Under the pieces are notes generated by a model. The model was not told the origin of the DNA, did not search any database, and saw only the letters and a program-made list of their open reading frames with translations. Position numbers and translations under genes: made by a program. 64,000 nt of DNA from Nymphaea colorata (taxonomy: Eukaryota > Streptophyta > Magnoliopsida > Nymphaeales > Nymphaeaceae): contig NC_045143.1 in NCBI RefSeq assembly GCF_008831285.2, positions 6,767,503-6,831,502 on the forward strand. Direction: 5' to 3'. Below, piece after piece: positions 46,790 to 60,700 of this stretch; positions within the stretch are counted from its first letter, which is position 1, and each line of letters begins with the position of its first letter.

Positions 46790-47770
46790 TGCTTCACATT
46801 GAAGTGAATCAAGCAGTGGGGCTTCGTCCAGTGGGGACTCGGGCTTTTTCCAGCGGAGACTTTGAAAAGTACTTGGGCTCCCATCTACAAGGCCAACATC
46901 TACATTATTACAGAATGAAAGGGCACAGACGTTTTATATGCCCCACGCATTAACTTCAGCTATGGCATTGAAAAGTATTCGGGCCCCATCTACAAGGCCT
47001 ACATTTACATAAATACCGAATGAAAGGGCACATGAGATGTTGCATATGCCCCACGCATTAGCTTAGAATTGTCCCCTTCCATTTGACTTGGTCGCTTGAG
47101 CTTAATGGTCTACCTGTCCATCAGCTACTCGCAAAAACTTGACTTGTTCTTCTACTAGAAGCCCAAGCTTCCAGGTCTGTGGCTCCAAACTCTTGGTCGG
47201 TTGGTTATATTCAGGAACCAAATCCGAAGCTGGTTATTTACTTTGCTTTTCTGTGTATGTAATTTCATGTGACAAAAAATACCCATGATTAACACAAAAA
47301 GAAGTTTTTTTTGTAGGAATTAAAACTAAAACAGCAAAAAAAAAATATTCGATAAAGATAATATTTGTCAGCAAAAAAAACGTGTTTGTTTATGTTATAG
47401 CGTTATATCATTATTTCATAATATACAACGTCAAGCAAAAAAAAAATGTTTATGTTTTTGTCCCTATAATGTTATCTCATTATCTCAAAATATACCCCTT
47501 TAAACAAAAAGAAAATGTTTTTGTTATCTCAAAATATACCCCTTTAAACAAAAAGAAAATATTTTTGTTTTTGTCCGTTTTATAGTGTTATCTCAATATC
47601 TCATAAATATTTTATTATCTCATAAACATTATGGCATAAAAAATTTACTATCTCATTAGCCACTTGTCTAGACATTGACTCAGAAGCCAATTCAAGAACA
47701 AGGTCGGTCGAAGGTGAATCGGCTGGTGCACTCAGTATTGATGTCGGGAATGATTATGTAGCTTGTACTA
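46790..47770. other. Spacer upstream of kinase C
   Basis: Matches 13,060-14,050. It includes a tandem repeat of about 45 bases at 47,480-47,565 (ATCTCAAAATATACCCCTTT, twice). There is no gene. Confidence 0.6.
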
Positions 47771-47777
47771 AAATATA

Positions 47778-48517
47778 TTGTTCTTCAAAAATATCCTTTG
47801 GTACGTCAAAATGGCTTTCTTGAAAGGAGCATGCCGCGAGGTGGATGGCGATAATAATCTGAGAAGGTCGTACGTGAAAATGGAAAAGGAAGTTTATCGG
47901 TCGAGGCTTCTTCGTAACACTTCGAACATTCGCAGCAAAGCGAGTTATTGCATTCAGCAGCGGTTATCATCTTTGTCAGATCTGTTCTACCAGAGGGAGT
48001 TCTTGTTTGCAGGACGTGTTTATCATCCATTTTTTGCTTATTGTAGTTCGACAATGTCTACTTCAATGGATTCCAAAGGATACGACACCGAACGTCCCTT
48101 GTTCGATATGAAATGGGGTGAAGTCGAACTATACGTCCACATGGTGGAAACAGAAGGAGATGTCATGGAGACGAAGGCACAGGTCGTGAAGTCGAACAAA
48201 GTAGGGGATGATGAACTGAAGAGGAGGAGGTGTCTGAAATGAGGGTACAGGCTAGGGAGACAAACAATGCAGGAGAAAAGGGGTTTGAGGAGGAGGAGGT
48301 GGCTGAAATGAGGGACAGGCCAGGGAGACGAAAGTTGCAAAATGAAGGAAGATGTTGTAGAGACGAAGAGATAGGCCACGAAGTCGAACAACACCCGGGA
48401 GAGGAACTTGAGGAGGACGAGGTGGCGGAAATGAGTGTACAGGCCGGGGAGACTCACAATGAAGGGGAGAAGGGGCTTGAACAGGAGGAGATGGCAGAAA
48501 CGAAGGGACAGGCATAG
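47778..48517 (+). other. Glu-rich ORF pair, copy 2 (hypothetical)
   Basis: A frame at 47,778-48,242 includes a Met at 48,054 (MSTSMDSKGYDTERPLFD then MKWGEVELYVHMVETEGD) and ends at KRRRCLK. An overlapping second frame, 48,230-48,517, is Glu-rich with repeated AGETHNEGEKGLEQEE and ARETNNAGEKGFEEEE units. One frameshift near 48,235 would link them, and repeats are continuous at DNA level across it. The upstream 47,900-48,050 region resembles a 5' leader. No family was recognised, and the left copy (14,080-14,960) is broken earlier. Possibly a decayed gene for an acidic repeat protein. Confidence 0.4.
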
Positions 48518-48569
48518 AATGCAGGGGCAGAGGGATTAGTGTTAGATGTGCAGACTGTACATGCACTAT

Positions 48570-51380
48570 AAACTAAAGGTTCTAGGCAAACGAGGAAACC
48601 TGATTTGGATATAAGGACAGCGAAATCAATGTGAACTCATTGTCCTTTCCTTATGTTGTCATTCATGCCATTTAAGCTTGAAGGCCAAGCTTTTTTCTCT
48701 TGGCAACTAACTATCTATTTCCTTCCTTCAATGGGAACCTCACTCTCTTATTTTTCTTCTCCAGCCTGTCTTCCTTCCTTTGCACGAAAGAATGCATACA
48801 GCGTGAAGGTTAAGTACGTATATGTTGCAATCATGCAATACAAAGGGTATTCAAGTAAATATGCATATGTACCTTTTCTCATACAAAAGTCATTTGTAAA
48901 CTTTACATGTACGAAGTATGGACTACCCTATAAGAACATTTAATTAAATATAAACATATACATTTTCATTCACTAAGGTCAATATTGAAACTTCATATAT
49001 GCATAGTATGGTATACCGTCGGCGTATGCTTGTTGCGAACGCTGGGGTAGTGCACATAACTTGGTCTCAACCAAATTTGCACACCAGCCGCATAACGCAA
49101 ACGGGAATCTTTGGGGCACTCACATACATGTGTCCATGCTGGGTGGAGGAGTCCCAGTATTTTGGTGATCCAGCTGTTCATCAGCTGCTCATAAAAGCTT
49201 GACTTGTTCTTCACTTACAGCTCAGCTAGCTTCCCGGTACGCAATAGAACAAAACCTCGTCTTGGTCTTTTGGTCAGCCCAGAGCTTATCATTAAGAATG
49301 GACAATGAGCGAGCTCCGCCAGCCTGAGCTTTGCTTGAGTCACATATTGCTTGACTCAAGTCACGTGTTGATGAGTTTCACTTATTTAAGCTTGTGTCAC
49401 TTGGTTCTCTCTTTTTTCATTAAATGAAAATAAAAACAACAAAAAAAGGTATTAGAATCTGACAAAGATTACCAACATATCCAGGATGATTAACAAACAA
49501 GAAAAACATGAGCGAATCGAGCTCGTGTAACTCAAACTCGACTGCTTTATAACTCAGTATTAACTTAAACTCATCCAGTTAAGCTACCGTGAGTGAATTT
49601 GATCGAGATGATTCAAAATCACTAGCACTGGCTTGAAACGACGCGGACTTAGAAAAGTATTCATGCCCCTACATAATTACAGTAGTTGGCCGATGCCATT
49701 AATGAATTGATGTGGAATATTAAAGCAGATGCATCTTATCTTCTTCCCTACTTCCACTCGAACCACTCAAGCTTAACCTTTACAAGGATTGGATCCGCTA
49801 TCAAAAGATACAAGAAATGTAGGCCAAGCATTTGCCTTAAGTTGTCGGCTGGAGAAGCCATGAAGGCACTTTCCATGTCTGCCATGTTCACACGTTTTAA
49901 CAGAGCGGCATTTTGGTAATTTTGTAAGATGAAAAATCTTTAAATTCCATTTTGCCCTAATAATATGGAAATTGTCTATTACCATGAGTATTTGGGTTAT
50001 TTTTAGGCCCATAACACATGGTCCCTTGTTAAGGGTAATAACATATGACCCGCTTCAAGAAGTGTAGCATTCGAAACCAAATTACTAAAAGGAATTATTG
50101 GCTAATGAGCCCGAGAACATTATTACCTTCGGAGCCTGAAACTGAAACACATTGGGAGATCTGTACACATGCAAAGGCATCAAATTAATGGTACATTGAC
50201 TCTATCCTAAGCACGGACGCAGCCTTAAGACACAGAGGCAAGAGAAAAGGGAGACATCAAATTAAATGTACACTAACTCTATCCTAAGCACCGACGCAGC
50301 CCTAAAGGCAAGAGGAAAGGGAGACATCAAATTAAAGGTACACTGGCTCTATCCTAAGCACTGATGCAGCCTTAAGTTCAAAGGCAGGAGAAAAGGGACG
50401 GCCTTTGGCCCTCATAAAAAAAAATTCTTCATTCAAGTGATTGAAAACCAAGTATGCAACAAAAGTAATAACAATGATGGTAAAAAAATTGACACTTTGA
50501 ATCAGGACTGTTTGGGCATGTTGGTTCACGTCAATACAGAGTAACACAAGGTCAAAATGGTGCATACCTGTAACTTAAATCAATCAAGGATGTGTCTAAC
50601 ACCCAAGCAATGAGCAAGCCTGTTTTACACGGGGGCACTAACTTGTAGTTCTAAAAAATGATGTTGAAGAAAAACTAACTAATGTCTAAAATAGATGAAT
50701 AACTGCAGCGGATTATGGAGAACTTTGTAATTATCTTCATGTGCTTTTCATATTTTGAAAATAATTCATGACCAATCAAGCTATACAAGAAAACCAGGCC
50801 AAGCATTTGCCCTGACTTGTCAATTCGAGAATCCATGTTCAAAGCACAATTATTTGAACGGATCAATTTGGTTCACCACCTGTTTGGCCATTGTGCATGA
50901 CAAACATTATTACTCAATCTGCAGATTGGTTTATTCCCACATATGTACGCATGCGTACATGCATGTGTGTGTGTGTGTGTGTGCATGCACACGCATATGA
51001 GAGGGAGAGAGGTGTTTGCTTGTAAAATTTGTCCTTTCCACGTATTTATTTTACAACATTGGATTTGTCTTCATTTAATTTGTGCAGGTTTTTCAAAGAA
51101 CTGGGCCACAACCTGTCCATATGAGACTTGAGTATTCACAGTGCCTTTCCTAAGGGTGACCAAGCTAAGGGCTAAGATTTACCATTCTATTGTCTAAGTA
51201 TCTAAATGCCATCCTCATCTTAATGTAAGAACAAAACAAACATGTTCCATATTTTGGAAGTAATGTTTACTGGAAATCTAATTTGGCCTTGAAAACATAG
51301 GACTCATAATAAGTGACATTATATTATTCTCTTTGTCATTATAGGTCATGCAATGATTTATTCTAAGCTACCTGATGCAT
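48570..51380. other. Spacer with dispersed modules, no gene seen
   Basis: Matches 15,000-15,680 and 17,765-19,780. The 2.1-kb and MITE sequences of the left copy are absent. It contains the dispersed KRYKKC module (49,790-49,925) and a triplicated short unit around 50,200-50,400 (CTATCCTAAGCAC-GACGCAGCC). A TACGCATGCGTA palindrome with TG run lies at 50,944-50,990. Confidence 0.6.
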
Positions 51381-52149
51381 GCGTCTGGAATATTTGACGA
51401 TGAGGATTGATTTAGGTTTAAAGTTAATAGGATCCAGATTTTAAAGCTTGTACTTGAGGATTTTAATTGTCGATTGGTCAAGGTTTGGTCCATCTGGTCT
51501 TTTGAATTTATTCATGACTTTAGGTTTAGACCTTCAGTTTAGGAGTTAATCCATGGTTCTATGGGGGTAGTTTTAGGCTTTCAAAGTGTCATTATTTCTA
51601 ATTGATGATTAAAATTTGAATTTCAATCTAATTAAGGGTTTAACCCAGAGCTTTTATTTTAAAAAAAAAAGAGTATGTTTTAATAACATATGGATTATGA
51701 ATTTTTTGTCATCTTTTCTGAAGCTTATGAAACAATGCTTTTAAGGGTTGCAACACATCAATTTAATTTTCTTGAGTTTAGGGCTTTGATTTTCATTTTA
51801 AGAGTTGGGTCACCGTACTATAGGGATAGTTTAAGGCTTCCAAAATATCATTTTAGTTGATGATTTAAATTTCAACTAACCAAGGGTTTAATTTAAATCT
51901 TTAGTTTTGAGTATGTTTTAGTGACATATGAATTTTTATCATCCTTTTTTAATATTATGAAACTATGTTTTTAAGGTTTGCAAGACCTTAATAGGCAATT
52001 ACCTCTAACTTTTCAAAAGTTTACATTTATTTTTTTGAATATTTTATGATGAATTTGCGATAAATTTCAATGATTTTTACCTCAAACACTTCCATGCACT
52101 TGATTTTGATTATTTCCTCTAAACTGACCATCAACTCTATTTGAGACTC

Positions 52150-52930
52150 ATTTGGGTATAATTTTGGACATAGAACCCAAGCCAAACCCCAATCTAAACC
52201 TATTTTATAACTCAGATTCAAATTCAGATATTTATCCAAATCCTAGCTTTAAATCTGAAATCGATATTAGACCCAAATCTGGATCCAAATTCCAGCTAAG
52301 GATCCCAAACTGATCCCCATATCCAAATCCTAGATTTAGATTTAAAACAGATCCCTAGATCAAAATCTAGATCCAAATGATAACTCTGGATTTAACATTG
52401 AGCCCAAGATCTATTATCCCGGGCCAAGACCCAGTTTTGGATCGAAAACCGGACCAGCTCCATATCTGAGTCAAAGTTTCTAATTTATCACCCAAAATCG
52501 ATCCTTAAATCCAAACAAGATCCAAGTGAGGCTTTGAAATCCAAACCCTGGTCCAAAATAGAATTTCAGATCCGGAATTAGATCCAAATCCAAGTTCCGG
52601 ACCCATTTGATCCAAATTTGAGGCTTGGATCCAATTTAGATATGATCCAGATCTAAGAACCAAAATCTAGGTTTGTATCCTTACTCAAATTCAATTCCAA
52701 AATTTTAATCCAGATCCAAATTAAGATCCAATTCCATGTTTATATCTCAATCCAGATCCAAATGTGAGATACATATCCAAATCTGAATTTCACATTTAAG
52801 TTTAATATCCAAATCCAAATATAGTATTCCAAATCCATTCAAAGCTTTCATCTAGATCCAACTCAAGATTTGAGCCCTAGATCCATTTTCAGATCCAAGT
52901 CCATATTTGAGGTCCAAATTTATTACATCT
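52150..52930 (+). repeat. GATCCAAAT-type low-complexity array, copy 2
   Basis: Second copy of the array at 20,580-21,350, with the same motifs and similar length. Differences between the copies are mostly substitutions and small unit gains (for example an extra CAAACAAGATCC segment near 52,512). Confidence 0.75.
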
Positions 52931-53239
52931 CCTCATTTTCAGCTTAGAAATTTGAAATTGGAACTATATTAGCTTTTGAATTGGGTTTCTGATCCAAATT
53001 CAAGTTCCCGACCTTTCAGAAACTCAAGAATCAAGTCATTAGGATCATTTTATGAAGTACCTTTAATTTCCTATTCAAAATTTTCAAAAATAACCTTAAT
53101 TTTTTCAAAATATCTTTGAATTTCAGAATGCCCTTAATTTTCTCAAATTTTCATTCATTTTCGACAAAGACCCTCGTTTTTGCCAAAGATACCCAAAATA
53201 ATCTCATCTCTCTTATATGAGGGTCACTGCTAACTGGCA

Positions 53240-53630
53240 AGCCGACCTGACCAGATCAGTCGTACTCGGTGCGGCCAGCCAGGTCCAGCAGGGGCTAGCA
53301 AGGCCCAGGCTGGCACGGCCAGGCTAGGCTGTGCTTGGTGGAACCAACAGTGGCAGCGGCGGCCAAGCCAGTTATGAACCTAGTCGGCCCGGCCGCATCA
53401 GCCATGGCATGGCTGTTTGGCCTAGGCCTATGGACGGCCTAAGCTTGGCTAGGCCCGGTTAGTTTTACCTTGGCAGGCCTGGCCTGTTCAAGGTCGGCAT
53501 GTGGCTGACCTATGGCTTGCTAGGCTAGGCCTGCAACCCGCTTGAACATGCCAGACTATGCTTGTCGCACGCCAGAACAGGCCTTTTAGGTCTGCTACTT
53601 GGCCAGGCCGAGGTTGGCAGGGCGTAAGGT
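53240..53630. repeat. GC-rich GGCCAG patch, copy 2
   Basis: The counterpart of 21,650-21,880 but longer. It adds GGCCTGG, GGCCTAGGC and CCAGGCCGAGG units up to 53,630, suggesting local expansion here or loss in the left copy. Confidence 0.55.
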
Positions 53631-54369
53631 AGCCAGCCTTCTCTTCTCACTTAGTTAACTTAATTTTGAAAGATTTGACCTTCTTAATATTTAAGCCAAT
53701 AATACATAAAAAAATAGCTAATTATACTTTCAAATGACGAAAATGCCCTTAAGCGTCTTCCTTTTATAAATGCACCCTTACTTCCCTCCTCTAAGACAAC
53801 ATACCTCATGCGGTTGAGCTCTCTTTCCTCTCCTCTCCTTCTCCTCCTCCTTCGATCAAATTTCTCTCTTCCTTTCATTCTCCTCATCTTTTCGTTTTCT
53901 TTCTCTTTACATTCAACATCAAAGCTTCCATTTCCAATCAGAGGAACCCTTGGAGGAATCCGTGAACAGTTTATCTCCACTGAAGCCGCTACCAAAAAGC
54001 CTCTTTTGCCCACAAGAGCCAAAAAGCATCTCTCTTCCAAATGCCGGGCAACGTCGCTCCCAGCTAACCCAACTTTAGGCATGGAGGGTCGGGTGATGCT
54101 TTGGCCTGCTTTGCCTAAGTACCGGCAGAAGTCCCCTTCAGAACACTGTCCCGTTCGTGCCCACAATATGAAATTTGCAAACAAAACCAAAATAAGAGAA
54201 AATATCAAATTGCACACCTTTATTAAGCACATTGTAGATAAAAAAATAGGATATTGCAACAAATGACAGAGATACAGCAAAAAAATATGTGGCAAAGCAA
54301 GACAAATTAGAATCAAGATAGTTTTCATGACAAGAACAGGATATCTGGAAAAATATAATAATGTAATAC

Positions 54370-54485
54370 CATTAAAAATCAATCAGATGAAACACTGTAT
54401 TTCCATTGTTGAATAACGTAATACCATTAAAAATCAATCAGACGAAACACTGTATTTCCATTGTTGAATAACGTAATACCATCAA
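54370..54485. repeat. ~53-bp tandem duplication
   Basis: ATTAAAAATCAATCAGA-GAAACACTGTATTTCC...ACGTAATACC occurs twice in a row. The left duplicon (22,450-22,515) has one unit. Confidence 0.85.
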
Positions 54486-55589
54486 CTCATCAGCCAGACC
54501 AGAACAGACCACTCAGACGTGTTTTGCTTTATCATTTGGTAGAATCATATTTCCACATAAAGTTTCGATGTAAGAGCCTCACTAACATTTTAGTGACGTC
54601 TTTGTACATTCCTTTCCACATTTTTCCATTCTAAAATGCTTGTTTTATGCTTAAACATAAAAATGCAAATAGACATGAGAAATAGCCAAAAATGCATATA
54701 CTTTTACTAAAAATGTGGTGCACAATGCAACACGATAGTCATGCAAATGGTTTGTGCGTGTCTGTGCATGGAAGCTCTCATGTAGATAGTCTGCATAAAT
54801 AAAAAAAATCACCCGATTTTCAGATTTCCAAACAACCACGTTGGGACTTAGGACCATTCCACTTGGCAGAATGTCATGGACACCATTTGATTTTTCTTTT
54901 TTTAGCAGCAGGAAAGGAGTATCTTTTGGTCAGAGCTTGAGCCCTGTTTTGCAGAAAACAGATCTTGTGAAATACTTGGTTTTGCAGTTTCCATCTTAGG
55001 CGTCTAGTTTCTTTTCTATATGCTGTCCCAGAGAAATATTGGACATTTGGCAGCTCAGCAGTACTAATGGCTGGTTCTCCTGGTTGAGTTATGAATTATT
55101 CATCTTGGGGTTTCTGCAAGAAATATTTGCTTATCCTTCCCTGCCACATGAAAATCTAACTATCTCAGATGAACTGGCCCTCTTATGTGATTCAGTTCAT
55201 TATATATGCTGATCTGATTCATCGGAAACCTTCCTCTTCAAAGAGTAATAAAAATAACTTTTAATATCAGAGCTGAAGATCCTTGCTTCTGAACCATGGA
55301 TAATTGAGCCTATGTTTTTCCCATCTGATGAAAATATTGCCACCTTACTTTCCATTCTTTTGAAGGATTTAGAAACACAATTGGAAAAAGGTAATATGCT
55401 GATTCCGCTAGTCGACTCTCCTGGTTGTGCACAATGTTCTCTGTCGAGAAGATATCTGCCTGAACTATGTTCTAGAACATTCTCTCTTCCAGTCGAAGAC
55501 AAGGATCTCATGAAATGTGCTTTTCGCAGACCTTCAGATTCATAGTTCATATGAAATTTCAGTGGCACATATGCATGGGCGCCATCTGG

Positions 55590-55770
55590 TGATACAATTT
55601 CAACCAAATCTTCTTCTGATTCCCCTTATGCCAGTCGTTCGCTTCTCCGGGCTCCCATTCACATTTTTCAGGCTCATTTTCATTTAAAGAGTTCTGTTCT
55701 ACAAATTCCCGCCGACCATTGTCGAAAGAGAATCTGCCACCTGCTTTCATCAACTGAACATTCCAGACAC
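55590..55770 (-). pseudogene. B3 relic, copy 2 (N-terminal half deleted)
   Basis: The minus-strand reading VWNVQL-KAGGRFSF then DNGRREFVEQNSLNEN matches copy 1. Two segments present in copy 1 are gone. One is the whole first half of the domain including the ATG and IPQNF part; copy 2 jumps from TGAACATTCCA to GACACGTTCACG, equal to about 23,957-24,345 of copy 1. The other is the LVFRYDG strand (equal to about 23,768-23,872). It cannot encode a B3 domain. Confidence 0.7.
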
Positions 55771-56139
55771 GTTCACGAAAAGCTTGTTTTAAGAAACTTT
55801 TTAAAAAAAGCCAAGAAAGTTAATACAAGATATGATGCTCTACAAACAAAAATCTGCTTCGGGACATTTTTCACACCATCAAAATTCACCTTCCTGCAAT
55901 TTTCACATGCTTGACAACTAGATCCAATAAAATTTTATAAAAATGATAAGCTGAAAACCATTCTCAAACATTGTATCAAACAGTTGCAGGCATGGTTGAA
56001 TGTCCTCCATCTAGCAGAAGGAACCAACAAATTATGAGGCCATATAGCTATCTCAAACGGACCCATTTCTCATTAAGCTCAAATAGCATATAAAACTTAA
56101 TCAAGAGCAACCAATGAAGCTCTCAACGGAAAAGATACA

Positions 56140-56586
56140 GAAGTTTTGAACGATAGTCCAACTTACAATTCTCTGAAAAATGCTTACAATCAACAATGGC
56201 TCCAAATTCAACATACCATTCCCTTAAACTACACAAACATGCATAGAGAACTCCATGACCTTCACCACAGCCCTTCTCCACAAAAGTATACGCAGAGGTG
56301 GACCATCGACAACGATGAAATGACGACAAACAAGGAACATCAATAAACTCAACATCCAAAGCATCTTTAATATCACTCCATTGACAACACTAAAAACAGG
56401 AAAATAAGACAATAGATCGCCCCCGATTCTGTAGACCTATCATCGTCACATGAATAACCGACAGACGAGAGAAAAAAAACCCTAGAAGTTTTATTTCATC
56501 TGGAAATTAGCCACTACCACGGCACAGATTTAAGCATGGAGATATTGTTTTGGATCAAACACACTTACCTGTTTGAATGTGTGTGC

Positions 56587-56629
<43 letters not shown>

Positions 56630-56960
56630 TAATAACCTGATTACTTGGAGGACAGTCATTGGACGACAAGGCTGATGATAAGGAGATGAGTCTCTTTGCC
56701 TGCAGCCAGTTACGGGGAACGGGAGAAGAGATAGACTGTCTGCCAGCGAGAGATGGACGATCTCAGAGATTTTGGATGCAGGGGAGCAGCCACTGGTCGG
56801 ACCTGATCTTCACGATCGACGTTGGGATTCGGAGCACAGGGAAGCAGAGAAAGAGGGGGATTTTGAGCGCAGGAAAGCCATCGTTACTCTCCTCGATCTT
56901 CAGGAGAAGTAAAAAATCGAGCCCTTCTTCTTCGCCATCTCCCTCGCGGGAACATAAAGG
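56140..56960 (-). pseudogene. Possible upstream exons of the B3 relic, copy 2
   Basis: An exon after a TTTTTAG acceptor near 56,393 reads CCQWSDIKDALDVEF to YVEFGAIVDCKHF, open for about 80 codons. The 5' exon near 56,883-56,640 differs from copy 1 by an indel that breaks the MAFLRSKSPS frame (it reads SFSASLCSES, then stops). A TG-GA microsatellite (56,576-56,630) adjoins its donor, as in copy 1. Confidence 0.35.
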
Positions 56961-57735
56961 AGCGAAACGCCTTTATTGAAATAATGAAATACGCAAGTCT
57001 TCCGAACCGAACATGCATTTGAGTGTCGATGTCGACACACAGCGTTCCAGGTGTCGGAAATGAAGTGTCGTCCACGCCCATTTTTTTGTCCAGTACTGTG
57101 TAGGCATGAAGAACAAATTTTACATAACTAGCTTTGGTAAAGTGTGTTCAAGGATTGACCTGCAAACATTGTGAATCCAAGTAAAAGTTATATTCTTAAG
57201 TGTACAGCCAAGATTTACTATTAATAGTCAACAATCAGATTTTCTCTGCTTATTGGCATGTGCAAAGTCCACATTCTCACTTTCAGCTGCTAAGAGAATT
57301 TTTAATCTTTCCTCTTTTTCGGCCCATGTGTATCGCCGGACATACATGGACCTTGGTAGGAGAGCTTTGGGATCCCTTACCTAGTTAAGCTAACCAAGGC
57401 GCCTCTGTTTCATCTATCTGGTCCCCAATAAGACTGTTTCAGCATGACTTTGAAAAGCAGATTCAGCCATTCAACAAGAAGTATAGGCCATTTGAATAGT
57501 GAAATGAAAGTCCAATGAATCCCAAATCGTTATTAGCTAACGAATTACAAACGCATTGTTTTCATGAAAAATAAAGGAATACACAAGATTGTTTGAAGAG
57601 CATAGTTGTTCCAACCAGTAATTTAACATAGATGAGATGCCCCTTTTCAATGAGGAAAAACGCTCTGCAGTTTGAAATATGATGAAACTAAGAGGCAGAG
57701 TGGGGAACCGACGGCAGCAGAGGAAGATGCATGAA

Positions 57736-60700
57736 CTATCTCGCCACCGGATTATGTGGGATTTCGTCAAAAGAAGATTGGTTGGTCATCGTGTCATATA
57801 CGGAAGCCATGTCAACCCGTGAAGTTTCAATCGTTAAGGCTTCCTTCAGCGTCCTGATGATCTCGGCCACATCTGGTCTTTCAGTTGGTTGTTGTGTGGC
57901 AGTCTTTGCAATCGCTGCTACTTCCCAGACAGATTGGATGTTACACCGGCCCTTCAACAATGGATCAAGTAGACTCTCTATTTTCCCTCTCATGAGAATA
58001 GGCACAACCCAATTAGAGAGATGGCACTTTTCATTATTTTCAGTGATCATTATGGCAGTCTTTCCAGTTATGAGCTCAAGAAGAACTACCCCAAAACTAT
58101 ACACATCACTCTTTTTAGTGAGAGTCTGTGTATAGAGATACCTGCCCATAAGCAAAAGTTGGTTCAAAGACCAACTTCATCCGGTCAATGATATGTTTGT
58201 GATGTAACATTTTTACGGAGCAATATAACAAAAACAATTACTTTAAATGTGCACAGACAAAATCAAAACCTCAAATTTCCTTAAGAATTTAAAAAAGACA
58301 ATGTGCATACATATTCCTTCCATCATGTGAACCATACGCATAGCAGTTCAGATTTTGTGTCTTTTCTGAAGTACATGAACATGACATCAGTGCCCAAAAA
58401 CGTCTATAAGAATCAACTGTTAAAAATGTTTTTGTGATTTGTGGATCAAATTTTGTTAACTGAACAATTTGAGAGCAATTGAACTTTGAAGTTAAAATCA
58501 AATTATTAATGCTGCATAAAGAAGTTGTTTTGATGATTTGCCAATAAGATAGTGGAAAGTAAACACTGGAAGAATGATTGTGGAGTCCAATGAAGGAGTA
58601 GATACAAGAAAATTAGGCTTAAAAATGGACAGAAAGTTTGAATGAAAGTGGATGGTCTTTTATACTGCACCACTTTAAACTTTATACTCATGAGAAAATG
58701 GAGAAAAAGGAATGGAGGTAAATGACATACTCAGGATCGATGTATCCCAATGTGCCAGCAACTTTTGTTTGATAAGCTGAATACTCGGTTCCATCTTCTG
58801 CTCCAGCCTTGGACAGCCCAAAATCTGATAACTTGGCTTGTAGATTTTCATCCAAGAGAATGTTTGCGGGCTTGATATCTCTGTGAATGACTGCTGGTCT
58901 GCATCCTGTGTGCAGATATTCTAACCCTGCAGTTCAGCGGTAGTTTACCTTATTAAGGGATAGTAACTGAAATCAAGGCAGGAAAAGGCTGGAGGAGCGC
59001 ATATCGACCTGTCGCAGCGTCTATTGCTATCTGCAATCGTTTTCTCCATGTCAACTCACTGGACCTAGCTGCTTTGTTCAAAGCCACAACAATCACTTAA
59101 GAAATTGGATACATAGCTCCTTTCAAATGTTAAGGATAAGATTGACGATGATTTTCCAAAACATGCTTACGCTTTAAGCCACATTAACCTCACTGTGTTG
59201 CAGCAATTGAGTACCTTTCAAGTTTCAACGAAAGAGTAGAAAAGGGAAATTTAACTGATATTTAGTCGGACCACTTACTGCTTCTGACTGCCTAGAGTTC
59301 ATACCTTTTAATATCTCAGATAGACTTCCACCGGCCATGTACTCGGACACAAGTATTATTTCATCTCGTTCTTCGCATAAGCCAACTAATGAAACCAAGT
59401 TCTTGTGATGGATTCTCATCAAAATCTTTATCTGCAAGAGGCCAGGGGGAAGGCAATTACGTAACATATAAATTATGAACTTACTTATCAGTTCTTGGCA
59501 ACTAAAACTCCCCTTTTCCAGCATGAAGAGAGTACCGTTCTTTTATTTTATTGTGCAAAGCTAATGGTGCAAAGTAATTAACATACAAGTATGTGCTGTG
59601 ACTGTAAAAGGCAAGTAAAGAATTTTATATGCAAATAAAGATGCAGATAAGTACTTCTTCAAGGAAGGTGCCAAATTGTGAGCCTGACTCTTTCAATTTC
59701 TTGACAGCAACCTTAAGACCACCTTCTGGTAGTTGGCCGCAATACACGGTGGAAGACCCTCCTTCCCCAATGATCCGACTGAAGTTTCCAGTAATGCTTA
59801 GGATCTCGTCGTAGGTAAAATGACGTGCACCAGCAGCCACCAGCGCCGTCCTGTCGGCCGTTCTAGTGCCCGAGACTTCGCTAACTGCATGGCATCCTGA
59901 TTCTTTAGCTGCAAAATTTGTTTTTTCCGTGGTGGTTCCGTTGCCTGCATTTGTCGGTGCTTCTAGAGCTTCCATCGAGTAAGCCACCGCCATTCCTTCA
60001 ACAGGGAGGAAGGCATGACTATCCTTTGGGCTTTGTATTGTTTCTTGGGTGTCTTGTCCACCTTCATCAAAGGTGGAAGGAGAGAGTGTGAGAGGGTGAT
60101 CCAATTGGTACTTGCCAATTCGATGGACATTTTTAGGAAGCCATTTGCCAGTTTTTAGTTATATTTCAAACTAATTTAAGCTATTCTATTTTTGAATTTC
60201 TATTAAAATGCAGTGACCTGTTTCCTGATGAAACTGTGTAAAAATCTTGGCTCAAGTCAAACACAAAAGCCCGGGCCACATGTTTAACCCTCTCAACAAG
60301 CGGCACTTCAATTTAATTTGGTGAAGCTATGAAATTACTGTTTTAGTTTTGTTTTTAGTAATCCAAGAAACCCGAAAGACCCTCCATTCCGGCGTCATGG
60401 GCTGCAAAGGGAACCTGGTGACATACAATACTTTTTAACTAATGATGCCACCATTCACACTTTATAAAAATTGTACCCACAAGACTGATAACATACCTTC
60501 TCTACACACAATGTAACGACCTGCTCGACCTTTTGCTACTTTAGTTTTGTTATGTTTACTGTTTTAAGTTATAAAAAAGAAAAGGATTACATCTCTTACT
60601 TTTGAAGCTTATGACGTGTTGTTTCGCTCAAAATAAACTAAAGATAAAAGTGCAATTCATTTTAGTAAAGATGGTTTTTCGAATGATTGAAGATGGGGTT

